Counted from the stretch's first letter, positions 44,144 through 54,132 are shown. The stretch: DNA of 64,000 bases from Saccharopolyspora sp. NFXS83 (GCF_026241095.1 NZ_JAPFGB010000001.1:310001-374000), one strand, 5' to 3'. Numbers and translations: made by a program. The notes: generated from the sequence alone by a model not told the origin.

Positions 44144-46774
44144 ATGATCGAGAGTCACCACACCCTCGATCCGGAGGCGACGCTGGACACCCCGCGCCCG
44201 CCGGTGCGGGCCGAGGTGGATCCGGCGCGCAGGCGGGTCTTCACCGCTTTCTCCCTCGGCACCTTGCTGGTGGGCCTGCTGGTCTCCGGCCTCACCTCGT
44301 CCTGGCTGGACTTCCGCTACGACGCGAGCCTGCTCTACATCGGCCCGCTGCTGGCCATCGGCTTCCTCGTCGCCGAACAGCTCACCATCGACGTCGACGT
44401 GAAGCGCGTCGGCTGGACCATCTCGTTCACCGAGATCCCGCTGATCCTGGGACTGCTCACCGCGCCGTTCGAAGTGGTGCTCGCGGCGAACCTGCTGGCC
44501 GGGCTCGGCGCCCAGGTCGGGCGTCGAGCAGCGACCCACGTCGTCTACAACGCGGGCGTGATGTGCCTGGAGATCGCGGTCCCGTTCGCGGTCGCCACCG
44601 CGGTGCAGCGAGCGCTGCCCGAACTGGCCCCCGAGTGGTTCGGGCCGGTCCTGGGCACCCTGACTTCCCCGCTGATCAGCTGCGCCTTCGCGTTGGCCGC
44701 GCTGCACGTGCTCGGTGGCGCGATGCGGGTCAGCGCCGCCGGGCGGCTCTCGGTGCGCACGCTGGCCGTCGGCCTGCTCAACACCTCCGTCGGGCTGATC
44801 GGCTACGAGGTCGCCAAGAGCACCCGCTGGGGCTGGCTGCTGGTGGCCCTGGTCGCCGTCGCCGTCGTCGGTCTCTACCGCGCCTACTCCGGACTGCTGC
44901 GGGAACAGCGCGACCTGGAAGCGCTCAGCGACGTGAGCCTCAGCGTCGCCCGGTCCGGCCAGGCCGCCGTGCGCAACCCCTCCGAACCGGAGGAGAACAC
45001 CACTTCCGTCAGCGAGTGGGAACCCGTCGCCGAACGCATCCGCGAACAGCTCAACGCCACCCGCGTCGTGCTGCGCCTGCGCCTCGACCCGCGCGGTGAG
45101 GTGAGCACGCTCGTCGCTGGCGAACCGCTCCCGGAGGCCGCCCGGATCGCCGGGCCGCACGCCCTGCGCGACGACCCGCTGCTGCAACTGCCCGGCAGCC
45201 ACGTCCGCTCCTTCCGCACCCTCGAAGCACCCGACGAGGTGCGCCGCGCGCTGCGGATGCGCGGCGCCTACGAGTCCCTGGTGGTGCCGCTGCGCGGGGC
45301 GAGCCAGCTGCTCGGTGCCGTGGAAGCGCACGACCGGGTCAGCCGCTGGCGCGGGTTCGGCCGCGCCGACGTGCGGCTGCTGCACACCCTCGCCAGCCAC
45401 CTCGCGACCGCGATGGACAACCGGCGGCTGCTGGCGCGGTTGCGCCACGACGCCTACCACGACCTGCTCACCGGCCTGCTCAACCGCGCGGGCTTCCGCG
45501 AGATGGCGGCGGAGGAACTGCGCGCCGGGCGGACCGCCGTTGTGCTGCGGGTGGACCTGGACCTGCTCACCACGGTCAGCGAGGCGCTCGGTTACACCTG
45601 GGGCGACCGCATCGTGGTGGCCGCCGGGCAGCGCATGCTCGGCGAACTCGGCCCCGAGGTGCCGCTGGCGCGGTTGGAGGCCAACTCGTTCGCGGTGCTG
45701 CTCAGCGATCACACCGAGGAGCAGGCGCACGCGGTAGGCGAGCGGCTCTGCGAAGTGATCGGCGAGTCGTACCCGCTGGACCGGCTGGTCGTGGAGGCCG
45801 GCGGCGTCGCGGGCTACTCCTCGTCGGCGCCGAGCGACGCGGAGAACGAGAACGACATCGACACGCTGCTGCAGCATGCCGACGTGGCGGTGCGGGCCGC
45901 GCGCAACGCGAAGGACGTGGTGCGCGGTTACGCCCCGGCGATGGGCCAGGTGTTCCTGCGGCGCTTCCAGCTGGTCACCCAGTTCCGCCAGGCGCTGGAC
46001 ACCGGGCAGGTCGAGGTGCACTACCAGCCGAAGGTCGCGCTGCCGGGCAGGCAGGTCGTCGGCGCGGAGGCGCTGGTGCGCTGGTGGCACCCGGAGTACG
46101 GGCGCCTCGACCCGGACGAGTTCGTGCCGGTCGTGGAGGCCACCGGCCTGGTCGACGCGCTCACGTCCTTCGTGATGGAACGCGCGCTGATCAAGGTGCG
46201 GGAGTGGATGGACCGGGACCTGCGGATGTCGGTCGCGGTGAACCTCTCGGTGCGCAACCTCAACGACGAGTCCTTCCCGGACCGGGTCTCCGAGGCGCTG
46301 CTGCGCCACGACGTGCCGCCGGAACTGCTCACCTTCGAACTCACCGAGTCCTCGGTGATGGAGGAGCCGGAGCGGTCCATGCCGGTGCTGCGGCGGCTGC
46401 ACGCGCTGGGCGTGGTGCTGGCCGTGGACGACTTCGGCACCGGCTACTCCTCGCTGGCGTACCTGCGGACGCTGCCGGTGGACGAGGTGAAGATCGACAA
46501 GAGCTTCGTGCTCGGCATGGGCACCGACCTCAGCGACATGGCCGTGGTGCGCACCATCGTGGAACTCGGGCACTCGCTGGACCTGGTCGTCGTCGCCGAG
46601 GGCGTCGAGGACGACGCCGCCCGGGATCAGCTCGTCGGAATGCGGTGCGACATCGCGCAGGGCTACCTGATCTCCCGGCCGCTGCCGGAGGACCGCTTCG
46701 AGGCGTGGCTGCAGGCTCGGACCGTGAAGGCCCGCGGACCCAAGTCCGAGACGGTGCTCACACTCGTGCACTGA
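44144..46774 (+). CDS. Membrane GGDEF/EAL protein, probable cyclic-di-GMP phosphodiesterase
   Basis: This 876-residue protein has an N-terminal module of about seven transmembrane helices (residues 25-245), then a GAF-like region (about 270-430). A GGDEF domain (about 440-600) has a degenerate signature: RLEANSFAVLLSD replaces RxGGDEF. An EAL domain follows with intact VVGAEALVRWWHP, NLSVRNL and DDFGTGYSSLAYLR. It should hydrolyse cyclic di-GMP rather than make it. AGGAGGAGGG precedes the ATG at 44144. In related actinomycetes such proteins help tune BldD-controlled development. Confidence 0.9.
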   Translation: MIESHHTLDPEATLDTPRPPVRAEVDPARRRVFTAFSLGTLLVGLLVSGLTSSWLDFRYDASLLYIGPLLAIGFLVAEQLTIDVDVKRVGWTISFTEIPLILGLLTAPFEVVLAANLLAGLGAQVGRRAATHVVYNAGVMCLEIAVPFAVATAVQRALPELAPEWFGPVLGTLTSPLISCAFALAALHVLGGAMRVSAAGRLSVRTLAVGLLNTSVGLIGYEVAKSTRWGWLLVALVAVAVVGLYRAYSGLLREQRDLEALSDVSLSVARSGQAAVRNPSEPEENTTSVSEWEPVAERIREQLNATRVVLRLRLDPRGEVSTLVAGEPLPEAARIAGPHALRDDPLLQLPGSHVRSFRTLEAPDEVRRALRMRGAYESLVVPLRGASQLLGAVEAHDRVSRWRGFGRADVRLLHTLASHLATAMDNRRLLARLRHDAYHDLLTGLLNRAGFREMAAEELRAGRTAVVLRVDLDLLTTVSEALGYTWGDRIVVAAGQRMLGELGPEVPLARLEANSFAVLLSDHTEEQAHAVGERLCEVIGESYPLDRLVVEAGGVAGYSSSAPSDAENENDIDTLLQHADVAVRAARNAKDVVRGYAPAMGQVFLRRFQLVTQFRQALDTGQVEVHYQPKVALPGRQVVGAEALVRWWHPEYGRLDPDEFVPVVEATGLVDALTSFVMERALIKVREWMDRDLRMSVAVNLSVRNLNDESFPDRVSEALLRHDVPPELLTFELTESSVMEEPERSMPVLRRLHALGVVLAVDDFGTGYSSLAYLRTLPVDEVKIDKSFVLGMGTDLSDMAVVRTIVELGHSLDLVVVAEGVEDDAARDQLVGMRCDIAQGYLISRPLPEDRFEAWLQARTVKARGPKSETVLTLVH

Positions 46775-46907
46775 TCGGCCGCAGCGGGCGCATCTCGGCG
46801 CTGGGAGCCTTCAGTTCGCCTCTGAACTGGAGTTTCCTCGAACGGGTACCCCCGCTGCGGAGCCGGTTGGGCGGGTGTGTAAAGTTCTAATCGCTCCGCA
46901 AGGACAT

Positions 46908-46980
46908 GCCCCAATAGCTCAGTCGGCAGAGCGTCTCCATGGTAAGGAGAAGGTCTACGGTTCGATTCCGTATTGGGGCT
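46908..46980 (+). tRNA. tRNA-Thr (anticodon GGT)
   Basis: The acceptor GCCCCAA pairs with TTGGGGC and the discriminator is T. The anticodon stem TCTCC/GGAGA encloses loop ATGGTAA, giving anticodon GGT. The T-loop is TTCGATT. CCA is not encoded. Confidence 0.95.
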
Positions 46981-47069
46981 CGGAAAGCAGCTGCGGTGCT
47001 CGGTTATCTGGGTGCTGCAGCTGTTTTGCATGAGGTAGCCTCGGTGACTGACGCTGACAGGTTTCCCTC

Positions 47070-47145
47070 GGCGGTGTAGCTCAGTCGGTAGAGCAAGCGG
47101 CTCATAATCGCTGTGTCGTCGGTTCAAGTCCGGCCACCGCTACCA
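47070..47145 (+). tRNA. tRNA-Met (anticodon CAT), elongator type
   Basis: The acceptor GGCGGTG pairs with CACCGCT. The anticodon loop is CTCATAA and the T-loop TTCAAGT. CCA is encoded at the 3' end. The paired first base (G-U) distinguishes it from an initiator tRNA. Confidence 0.93.
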
Positions 47146-47211
47146 CACGGTTCGCCCACGTCCGTCGAGCGAGCCTCCTAGGACGCAGTACGAGAGAGGA
47201 AGGGCACCTCT

Positions 47212-47376
47212 GTGGCAGCCACCGACGTTCGCCCCAAGATCACCTTGGCCTGCGAAGAGTGCAAGAACCGCAACTACATCACCAACAAGAACCGGCGCAA
47301 CGACCCGGACCGCTTGGCGATGAAGAAGTTCTGCCCCAACTGCGGTACGCACCGCACCCACAAGGAGACCCGCTGA
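47212..47376 (+). CDS. rpmG: 50S ribosomal protein L33 (zinc-binding form)
   Basis: The 54-residue protein [20 protein letters not shown]... has four cysteines in two CxxC pairs (CEEC, CPNC), the zinc-binding type of L33. GTG start follows GAGAGAGGAAGGG. It sits between tRNA-Met and hadA, the standard actinobacterial location. It was found by direct translation. Confidence 0.95.
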   Translation: MAATDVRPKITLACEECKNRNYITNKNRRNDPDRLAMKKFCPNCGTHRTHKETR

Positions 47377-47402
47377 TCGCAGCGCTCCAGTTGGACTTGA
47401 GA

Positions 47403-47433
47403 AACCCGCCCGGCACCGCCGCGGCGGGTTTTT
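47403..47433 (+). terminator. Rho-independent terminator of rpmG
   Basis: An 8-bp stem (AACCCGCC / GGCGGGTT) is followed by five T residues, 26 bases after the rpmG stop. Confidence 0.9.
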
Positions 47434-47498
47434 CACGCGCCGGGGGGTTTCGCGCGTCTGTCGACGGCCGGGACCGGCACGATCGGTAACCTGCGTCC

Positions 47499-47963
47499 GT
47501 GCCGCTAGACCAGTCATTCATCGGACGTGAATACCCGCCCACGGAGCCCTACGAGGTCGGCCGCGAGAAGATCCGCGAATTCGCCGACGCGATCAAGGAC
47601 GGCTCCCCGGTGCACCGGGACGCCGACGCCGCCAAAGCCGCCGGGCATCCGGACGTGATCGCCCCGCCGACGTTCGCCGTGATCCTCTCGATGCGCGCGC
47701 ACGACGCCGTGGTGTCCGACGCAGCGCTCGGCCTGGACTACAGCAAGGTCGTGCACGGCAACCAGCGCTTCACCCACCACCGCCCGATCCGGGCCGGGGA
47801 CGTGCTGCGCACCGTGGTGGTCGTGGACGACATCAAGGCCCGCGCGGGCAACGACCTCCTCACGGTGCGAGCCGAGATCACCACCGTCGGCGGAGAGCCG
47901 GTGTGCACCGCGATCTCGACGCTGGTGGCGCGCGGCACGGCAGAGCAGGGGGAGCAGGCATGA
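47499..47963 (+). CDS. hadA: MaoC-type (3R)-hydroxyacyl-ACP dehydratase subunit HadA
   Basis: This 154-residue hotdog-fold protein begins with FIGREYPPTEPYEVGREKI and contains VIAPPTFAVIL and the FAS1-like dehydratase pattern YSKVVHGNQRFTHHRPIRAGD. In mycobacteria HadA pairs with HadB in the FAS II elongation cycle. The stop overlaps the hadB ATG (ATGA). No hadC is seen downstream. Confidence 0.9.
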   Translation: MPLDQSFIGREYPPTEPYEVGREKIREFADAIKDGSPVHRDADAAKAAGHPDVIAPPTFAVILSMRAHDAVVSDAALGLDYSKVVHGNQRFTHHRPIRAGDVLRTVVVVDDIKARAGNDLLTVRAEITTVGGEPVCTAISTLVARGTAEQGEQA

Positions 47964-48385
47964 CGGTGCGGTTGTCCGACGTGGCGAAGGGCGACGAGCT
48001 CCCCGCGCTGAACGTCCCGGTGACCCGCGAGGACCTGGTGCGCTACGCGGGCGCGTCCGGGGACTTCAACCGGATCCACTGGAACGAGCGGTTCGCCACC
48101 GAGGTGGGCTTGCCGGACGTGATCGCGCACGGGATGTTCACGATGGCGCTGGCCGGGCGGCTGGTGTCGGAGTGGACGGGCGATCCGGGGTCGATCGTGG
48201 ACTACGGGGTGCGGTTCACCCGCCCCGTCGTCGTCCCGGACGACGGCGTCGGCGCGCTGCTCGAACTGACGGGGAAGGTCGCCGCGGTCAACGAGGACGG
48301 CACCGTCAAGGTCGCCATCACGGCCCGCAGCGCGGAACAAGGCGTCCTGGGCGGCGCCAGCGCCCTCGTGCGCCTTCCGGAGTGA
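47960..48385 (+). CDS. hadB: MaoC-type (3R)-hydroxyacyl-ACP dehydratase subunit HadB
   Basis: The 141-residue catalytic partner has the hydratase 2 motif YAGASGDFNRIHWNERFATE followed by VIAHGM (Asp and His catalytic). ATG at 47960 overlaps the hadA stop. The two proteins are expected to form an obligate heterodimer. Confidence 0.92.
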   Translation: MTVRLSDVAKGDELPALNVPVTREDLVRYAGASGDFNRIHWNERFATEVGLPDVIAHGMFTMALAGRLVSEWTGDPGSIVDYGVRFTRPVVVPDDGVGALLELTGKVAAVNEDGTVKVAITARSAEQGVLGGASALVRLPE

Positions 48386-48412
48386 TCTCCCCGCGACGAG
48401 CTTGATCGACGC

Positions 48413-48447
48413 GCACGGCCCCGCACAGCCCTCGTGCGGGGCCGTGC
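48413..48447. terminator. Terminator after hadB
   Basis: A 14-bp perfect stem (GCACGGCCCCGCAC / GTGCGGGGCCGTGC) with a 7-base loop lies 27 bases past the hadB stop. Confidence 0.8.
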
Positions 48448-48473
48448 GCGTGCGCGGGTGCGGCCGAGCGGGC

Positions 48474-48509
48474 GACCGCCCCTCCGGAGGTCGGACCGGA
48501 GGGGCGGTC
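48474..48509. terminator. Terminator of the aminotransferase gene
   Basis: A 14-bp perfect stem (GACCGCCCCTCCGG / CCGGAGGGGCGGTC) with an 8-base loop lies just past the minus-strand stop at 48519. With the hadB hairpin it isolates the convergent transcripts. Confidence 0.8.
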
Positions 48510-48518
48510 GGGCTCAGC

Positions 48519-49754
48519 TCACCGCGCTTCGCCGAGGAGGTCGGCGACGCGGCGGACGCCTTCGACGAGGTCGTCGTCGCCGAGCGCGTAGGAGAGCCGG
48601 AAGTACCCGGGGGTGCCGAACGCCTCACCCGGCACCACGGCGACCTCGGCCTGCTCCAGCACCAGCTCGGCGAGCTCCACGCTGGTGCGCGGCCGGACCC
48701 CGCGGATCTCCTTGCCGAGCAGGCCCTTGACCGAGGGGTACGCGTAGAATGCGCCCTCCGGCTCCGGGCAGGTCACGCCGGGGATCGCGGAGAGCAGCCC
48801 GACGATGGTGCGGCGGCGCCGGTCGAACGCGGAACGCATCTCGGCGACCGCGTCCAGCGACCCGCTCACGGCCTCCAGCGCGGCGCGCTGCGACACGTTC
48901 GCCACGTTCGACGACAGGTGCGACTGCAGGTTCGTGGCGGCCTTGATCACGTCGCTGGGCGCGATCATCCAGCCGACCCGCCAGCCCGTCATCGCGTAGG
49001 TCTTGGCGACGCCGTTGAGCACCACGCACGTGTCGGCGAGCTCCGGCACCACCGCGGCGATCGACACGTGCTCGGCCGCGCCGTAGACGAGGTGCTCGTA
49101 GATCTCGTCGGTGATGACCCAGATGCCGTGGCGCAACGCCCACTCGCCGATGGCCTTGACCTGGTCCGGCGGGTACACGGCGCCGGTCGGGTTGGACGGG
49201 GAGTTGAACAGCAGCACCTTCGTGCGCGGCGTGCGCGCGGCTTCGAGCTGTTCGACGCTCGCCAGGAACCCGGACTCGTCGTCGGTGGGGACCACCACCG
49301 GAACGCCCTCGGCGAGCGTGATCGCCTCCGGGTAGGTCGTCCAGTACGGCGCGGGCAGCAGGACCTCGTCGCCGGGGTCGAGCAGCGCGGCGAACGCCTG
49401 GTAGACGGCCTGCTTGCCGCCGTTGGTGACCAGCACCCGGCTCGGGTCGACCTGCAGGCCGGAGTCGCGCAGGGTCTTCGCCGCGATCGCCTCCCGCAGT
49501 TCCGGCAGGCCCGCGGCGGGGCTGTAGCGGTGGTTGCGGGGGTCGGAGCACGCGGCGATGGCGGCGTCGACGATCGGCTGCGGCGTGGGGAAGTCGGGTT
49601 CGCCGGCGCCGAAGCCGATGACCGGCCGCCCGGCGGCTTTGAGCGCCTTCGCCTTCGAGTCGACCGCGAGCGTCGCGGACTCGCTGATCCCTCCGACGCG
49701 GGCGGAGACCCGCGGCTTCGACGTGTGCTCGGACTGATCTTGTGGTGCGGCCAT
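48519..49754 (-). CDS. aspC: Aspartate aminotransferase (class I PLP enzyme)
   Basis: This 411-residue enzyme transfers the amino group of aspartate to 2-oxoglutarate. Signature residues are [10 protein letters not shown], the dinucleotide-like [32 protein letters not shown] and the PLP-lysine in [16 protein letters not shown]. The substrate carboxylate Arg is in [11 protein letters not shown] at 49754 is preferred over upstream in-frame codons. It is inserted, on the opposite strand, between hadB and tRNA-Trp-secE. Confidence 0.92.
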   Translation of the reverse strand: MAAPQDQSEHTSKPRVSARVGGISESATLAVDSKAKALKAAGRPVIGFGAGEPDFPTPQPIVDAAIAACSDPRNHRYSPAAGLPELREAIAAKTLRDSGLQVDPSRVLVTNGGKQAVYQAFAALLDPGDEVLLPAPYWTTYPEAITLAEGVPVVVPTDDESGFLASVEQLEAARTPRTKVLLFNSPSNPTGAVYPPDQVKAIGEWALRHGIWVITDEIYEHLVYGAAEHVSIAAVVPELADTCVVLNGVAKTYAMTGWRVGWMIAPSDVIKAATNLQSHLSSNVANVSQRAALEAVSGSLDAVAEMRSAFDRRRRTIVGLLSAIPGVTCPEPEGAFYAYPSVKGLLGKEIRGVRPRTSVELAELVLEQAEVAVVPGEAFGTPGYFRLSYALGDDDLVEGVRRVADLLGEAR

Positions 49755-49956
49755 GGGAGCATCCTCGCAGAGGTCGGAAGGCCGCGGCACGCTCCCCGCC
49801 TCGGTGTTCTCCGATTAGAGGGGCGTGCGTGCAGGGGGTTTCGACCGATCCCGTACACTTCCTGTCTTGGGATGCCGGTACACCCGCACCCGAGCTCGGT
49901 GCAGGCCGAATTCGGGGCTGGCGTATCGTGTGTTCAGTCGCGGCCGACGGTCGCGA

Positions 49957-50029
<73 letters not shown>

Positions 50030-50062
50030 CGTCGATGCACACGGTGAGCGGAGGATGCAGGC

Positions 50063-50461
50063 GTGAGCGACGACCGCGAGCAGGGGCCGGACGAGCAGCA
50101 GGACGATGCCGCTCAGCCCTCCAGCGCCGCCGCACGACGCGAGCGTCGCTCCTCCCGTGCTTCCGCCCGGCGGGGTGGTGAACGGGCGGGCGGGCCGGAC
50201 TCCGGTTCCACCCGCACAACTGAGTCGAAAGGCCGGCCGACTCCCGCACGGGACGGCCGGAAGGGTCGGGTCTCGCCGTTCCGCAAGGTGTGGCGCTTCC
50301 TGCGCGAGGTCGTCGCCGAGCTGCGCAAGGTCATTTGGCCGACACGCCGGGCACTGATCACCTACACGCTTGTGGTGCTCGTGTTCGTCAGCATTCTGGT
50401 GGCGTTCGTCGCAGGCCTGGACGTGCTGTTCGCCAAGGGCGTGCTCTGGTTGTTCGGCTGA
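50063..50461 (+). CDS. secE: Preprotein translocase subunit SecE
   Basis: The 132-residue protein has a single-helix SecE core at its C-terminus: [24 protein letters not shown], then a hydrophobic helix. The first 75 residues are a charged, disordered extension typical of actinobacteria. GTG start. It stabilises SecY in the membrane channel. It precedes nusG. Confidence 0.95.
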   Translation: MSDDREQGPDEQQDDAAQPSSAAARRERRSSRASARRGGERAGGPDSGSTRTTESKGRPTPARDGRKGRVSPFRKVWRFLREVVAELRKVIWPTRRALITYTLVVLVFVSILVAFVAGLDVLFAKGVLWLFG

Positions 50462-50543
50462 GCGCCACGGCCCGCGGCGAACAGCGGGCCGCTGTCGCGC
50501 CATCGACCCGGCGCATAACGCACGAGAGGAAGCGAGACCCACT

Positions 50544-51449
50544 GTGACCTCAGGAGACGGGACCTCCCACGAGGACCAGGAGTTGACCGCCCGGACCGGT
50601 ACGCCGGCCGAGGCCGAGGTGTCGGCCGAGGCCGACGACGTCGACTCCGCTCGCGGCGCCGACTCCGGCGAGGACACCGGTTCGACCGAGGCGGCCACCG
50701 GCGCCGACGACGAGACGTCGGCCGCGGCCGAGTCCGCCGACGACGACTCGGAATCCGCCGGTACTCCGGCCTCGGACGACGCCCCGGCGGGCGAGGAAGC
50801 CGACGCCGAAGCCGAGGATGCCGACGAGGTGGAGGCGGACCCGGTCGAGGAGCTGCGCGCCGCGCTGCGTCGCGCCCCCGGCGAGTGGTACGTCGTGCAC
50901 TCGTACGCCGGCTACGAGAACAAGGTCAAGACGAACCTGGAGACCCGCGCCCAGACGCTGGACGTCGAGGACTTCATCTTCCAGGTCGAGGTGCCCACCG
51001 AAGAGGTCACCGAGATCAAGAACGGCCAGCGCAAGCTGGTGCAGCGCAAGGTGCTGCCCGGCTACATCCTGGTGCGCATGGAGCTCAACGACGCCTCGTG
51101 GAGCGCGGTCCGCAACACCCCGGGTGTCACCGGGTTCATCGGTGCGACCTCGCAGCCCTCGCCGCTGAGCATCAACGACGTGCTGAAGTTCCTCGCGCCG
51201 CAGGCCGAGAAGGAAGCCAAGCCGGAGCAGGGCAAGAAGGCCGCCCAGCCCGCGACCGCGGCGAAGTCCTCGGTCGAGGTGGACTTCGAGGTCGGCGAGT
51301 CGATCACCGTCATGGACGGCCCGTTCGCCACGCTGCCCGCGACGATCAGCGAGGTCAACGCCGACAACCAGAAGCTCAAGGTGCTGGTGTCGATCTTCGG
51401 CCGGGAGACTCCGGTCGAGCTGTCGTTCAACCAGGTTTCCAAGATCTGA
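50544..51449 (+). CDS. nusG: Transcription termination/antitermination protein NusG
   Basis: This 301-residue protein has an NGN domain ([20 protein letters not shown], near residue 113) and a C-terminal KOW domain ([19 protein letters not shown] ... [16 protein letters not shown]). About 110 residues at the N-terminus are extremely acidic (Asp/Glu/Ala/Ser) and precede the NGN domain. Such extensions are usual in high-GC Gram-positives, but this one is long. GTG at 50544 follows GAGGAAGC. Confidence 0.95.
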   Translation: MTSGDGTSHEDQELTARTGTPAEAEVSAEADDVDSARGADSGEDTGSTEAATGADDETSAAAESADDDSESAGTPASDDAPAGEEADAEAEDADEVEADPVEELRAALRRAPGEWYVVHSYAGYENKVKTNLETRAQTLDVEDFIFQVEVPTEEVTEIKNGQRKLVQRKVLPGYILVRMELNDASWSAVRNTPGVTGFIGATSQPSPLSINDVLKFLAPQAEKEAKPEQGKKAAQPATAAKSSVEVDFEVGESITVMDGPFATLPATISEVNADNQKLKVLVSIFGRETPVELSFNQVSKI

Positions 51450-51620
51450 CCGGCTCCCCGCAGCCGTCCCGCGACGGGTCGACAGGGGATTCCGGCGGCC
51501 ACGGCAGGACCGGGCAGGACCTACCGTGGATACGGGCGAAGCCACCGTCGTGGTCCCCGCCCGTGCCCGGCCCGGTGATCGGGTCGGGCGAACGGACACC
51601 GAAGACACAGGAAGCTAGAG

Positions 51621-52055
51621 ATGCCGCCCAAGAAGAAGAAGCTCGCAGCGATCATCAAGCTGCAGATCTCGGCAGGCCAGGCCAACCCGGCTCCGCCCGT
51701 CGGCCCGGCGCTGGGTCAGCACGGCGTGAACATCATGGAGTTCTGCAAGGCCTACAACGCCGCCACGGAGAGCCAGCGCGGCGACGTGGTCCCGGTCGAG
51801 ATCTCCGTGTTCGAGGACCGCTCGTTCACCTTCGCCCTCAAGACCCCGCCGGCGGCGAAGCTGCTGCTGAAGGCCGCGGGTGTGCAGAAGGGCAGCGGTG
51901 AGCCGCACAAGTCCAAGGTCGGCAAGGTGACCGCGGACCAGGTTCGCGAGATCGCGCAGACCAAGATGGTCGACCTCAACGCCAAGGACCTGGACCAGGC
52001 TTCGAAGATCATCGCCGGCACCGCCCGGTCGATGGGCCTGACCGTCGAAGGCTGA
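51621..52055 (+). CDS. rplK: 50S ribosomal protein L11
   Basis: The 144-residue protein includes [20 protein letters not shown] and [12 protein letters not shown], then [19 protein letters not shown]. It binds 23S rRNA at the GTPase centre. GGAAGCTAGAG precedes the ATG. The 171-base gap upstream to nusG may hold a promoter. Confidence 0.98.
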   Translation: MPPKKKKLAAIIKLQISAGQANPAPPVGPALGQHGVNIMEFCKAYNAATESQRGDVVPVEISVFEDRSFTFALKTPPAAKLLLKAAGVQKGSGEPHKSKVGKVTADQVREIAQTKMVDLNAKDLDQASKIIAGTARSMGLTVEG

Positions 52056-52126
52056 CGACCCGGCATGTGTGGGAGGGCTCGCGCAGCCCTACGCGACCAC
52101 GACTGATCCACCTCTAAGGACAGAGA

Positions 52127-52840
52127 ATGACTAAGCGCAGCAAGGCATACCAGCAGGCCGCCGAGCTGGTCGACCGCGCGCGGCTGTACGCGCCGCTGGA
52201 GGCCGTCGAGCTGGCCAAGAAGACCGCCAAGGTCAAGATGGACCCCACCGTCGAGGTGGCGTTGCGACTGGGCGTCGACCCGCGCAAGGCCGACCAGATG
52301 GTCCGCGGGACCGTGAACCTGCCGCACGGCACTGGCAAGACCGTACGGGTCATCGTGTTCGCCACCGGCGACAAGGCCGCTGAGGCCGAAGCCGCCGGAG
52401 CGGACGCGGTCGGCTCCGAAGATCTGATCGAGCGCATCCAGGGCGGCTGGCTCGATTTCGACGCGGCGATCGCCACCCCGGACCAGATGGCGAAGGTCGG
52501 CAAGATCGCGCGCGTGCTCGGCCCGCGCGGGCTCATGCCGAACCCGAAGACCGGCACCGTCACCCCGAACGTCACGAAGGCCGTCGCCGACATCAAGGGC
52601 GGCAAGATCAGCTTCCGGGTGGACAAGCAGGCGAACCTGCACCTCATCATCGGCAAGGCCTCGTTCGACACCGAGAAGCTGGTGGAGAACTACGCGGCCG
52701 CGCTGGACGAGATCCTGCGTTCCAAGCCGTCCACCTCCAAGGGCCGCTACGTCAAGAAGATCACCTTCACGACGACCATGGGCCCCGGCATCCCGGTGGA
52801 CCCGGCGCTGACCCGGAACCTCACCGAGGCTCCTGCTTGA
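52127..52840 (+). CDS. rplA: 50S ribosomal protein L1
   Basis: The 237-residue protein has the signature [21 protein letters not shown] and [21 protein letters not shown]. In many bacteria L1 also represses its own operon by binding the mRNA. It is followed by a strong terminator. Confidence 0.98.
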   Translation: MTKRSKAYQQAAELVDRARLYAPLEAVELAKKTAKVKMDPTVEVALRLGVDPRKADQMVRGTVNLPHGTGKTVRVIVFATGDKAAEAEAAGADAVGSEDLIERIQGGWLDFDAAIATPDQMAKVGKIARVLGPRGLMPNPKTGTVTPNVTKAVADIKGGKISFRVDKQANLHLIIGKASFDTEKLVENYAAALDEILRSKPSTSKGRYVKKITFTTTMGPGIPVDPALTRNLTEAPA

Positions 52841-52854
52841 TCTGAGTTCTCACG

Positions 52855-52887
52855 AAGCGGGCCGTCCCTGTCGGGGCGGCCCGCTTT
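52855..52887 (+). terminator. Terminator after rplA
   Basis: A stem of about 13 pairs (AAGCGGGCCG...CGGCCCGCTT with one G-T pair) and a 4-base loop is followed by TTTC. It lies 15 bases past the rplA stop and just before the convergent hypothetical gene. Confidence 0.85.
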
Positions 52888-52893
52888 CGCGCG

Positions 52894-53724
52894 TCAGGAG
52901 CAGGTGGTCGGCTGGTACTGGTCGATCTGCCAGCCGCCGTCGCTCTGCCGGGTCATGCGGAACTTGCCCAGCGGCGGGCCGCCGGAGATCCGCAACGAGC
53001 AGGAGTCGACGAGCGCCTGGTCGCCGGTCTGCTGCATGACGTCGTTGGTGAAGCCGGGGCTGCTGAACGAGCTCGGCTCGGTGACCTGCGAGCCGGCCTT
53101 GAGGGCCGCGGTGGTGCAGTCCCCGCTCTGGAAGTGGTAGGCGAAGGCGGCCTTGCCCGGCTCGGTGAACAGCGCGCAGGCCTGTTCGGGCTGGTGGGCG
53201 ATGTAGTTGTAGAACGCGCGGATCACCTGCTGCGGGGATTCCGGGGTGATCGGCGCGGCGTTCGGCGGCGCCCCGCCGTTGCCGCCGCCGCTGCCGCCGC
53301 TGTCACCGAAGTAGTGGCCGATGGCCCAGTTGAGCAGCAGCAGGATCAGCACGACGTAGATCAGCCGCCGGACCAGCTTGAACCGCAGCAGGCCCAGCGC
53401 CTTCTTCCACCACGGCCTGCCGCGCGGCTGCCGCGGTGGGGCGGGCGGCACGTCCTCGGTTCCGGGCGCGGCCGGTCCGGTGGGGCCGGGGGACTCGCCC
53501 TGCTGGCGTTGCCACTCCTGGAACTTCTGGAATTCGAGGAACTGCTGGTACTGCCGGAGCTGCTCGTCGTCGGGCGGCGTCGCGCTCACCTGCCGAGTGC
53601 GCTGGTCCGGTGGGTCCACGACCAGTTCGGCGTCCACCACCTCCGGGGTGTTCTCGGACGTCGGACGGGGGCGGGGGGAGCGGTCGTCGCGGTGCGACTC
53701 GTTCGGGTCGGCCACGCCTGACAT
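52894..53724 (-). CDS. Membrane-anchored hypothetical protein
   Basis: The 276-residue protein has a cytoplasmic Pro/Gln-rich N-terminus and a transmembrane helix near residue 130 (RRLIYVVLILLLLNWAIGHYF). An extracytoplasmic domain follows after a Gly-rich linker (AFYNYIAHQPEQACALFTEP...), with four cysteines that could pair. It resembles single-helix anchored proteins with NTF2-like outer domains. Function unknown. An alternative GTG start is at 53715. Confidence 0.72.
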   Translation of the reverse strand: MSGVADPNESHRDDRSPRPRPTSENTPEVVDAELVVDPPDQRTRQVSATPPDDEQLRQYQQFLEFQKFQEWQRQQGESPGPTGPAAPGTEDVPPAPPRQPRGRPWWKKALGLLRFKLVRRLIYVVLILLLLNWAIGHYFGDSGGSGGGNGGAPPNAAPITPESPQQVIRAFYNYIAHQPEQACALFTEPGKAAFAYHFQSGDCTTAALKAGSQVTEPSSFSSPGFTNDVMQQTGDQALVDSCSLRISGGPPLGKFRMTRQSDGGWQIDQYQPTTCS

Positions 53725-53889
53725 CTTGCCGTGCCGGGCAAGCGCGGTGATCGGCGTCCGCGAGATCGCGCACCCTGGGGCGGGTCTCGGAGCGTGCGCG
53801 CGCCCGCACCGCGAGCAGCTCGGCGGAGGCACCGCCGGTGAGCTGCGGGGGTGCCGTCCGGGCCGGTGGAGGCCTGCCGTACGCTAGGT

Positions 53890-54057
53890 GCAGTTCCACC
53901 CAAGACCGCTGGTCTTTCCTCGCGCCGCACGTCGGCGGGAGGAACGAAGGTCCCGTTGCGATGCGGGCGGCCCGCGCAGGAGAACGTGGCGGCACCAGAG
54001 CGCTCTGCAGCGCCGGTGCTGAATACGCCCCGTGCCCTGCTGCGCCGGGGCGTTTTT
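53890..54057 (+). ncRNA. Ribosomal protein L10 leader with attenuator
   Basis: The 240-base upstream region of rplJ contains the L10-leader hallmark AAGACCGCTGGTC (53902-53914) and a later AACGAAGGTCCC. A Rho-independent hairpin at 54025-54053 (ACGCCCCG / CGGGGCGT) is followed by TTTTT. L10 or the L10/L12 complex binds such leaders and increases termination. The boundaries given are approximate. Confidence 0.8.
54025..54057 (+). terminator. Attenuator hairpin upstream of rplJ
   Basis: An 8-bp stem with a 13-base loop is followed by five T residues at 54053-54057, 76 bases before the rplJ start. As there is no gene in front of it, it must act as an attenuator. Confidence 0.85.
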
Positions 54058-54132
54058 CGTCTCCTCGGGATCGGTTACCGGCTACGAATCCGCCATCCGC
54101 GGATTCCGAGTCGTTCGAAGAGAGGAGGCGAC

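Noticed and set aside
43832-46771. A 979-codon minus-strand frame opposite the EAL-domain gene
   Set aside because: Antisense to a clear multi-domain gene. The product is His/Gln/Arg-rich with no family-like sequence.
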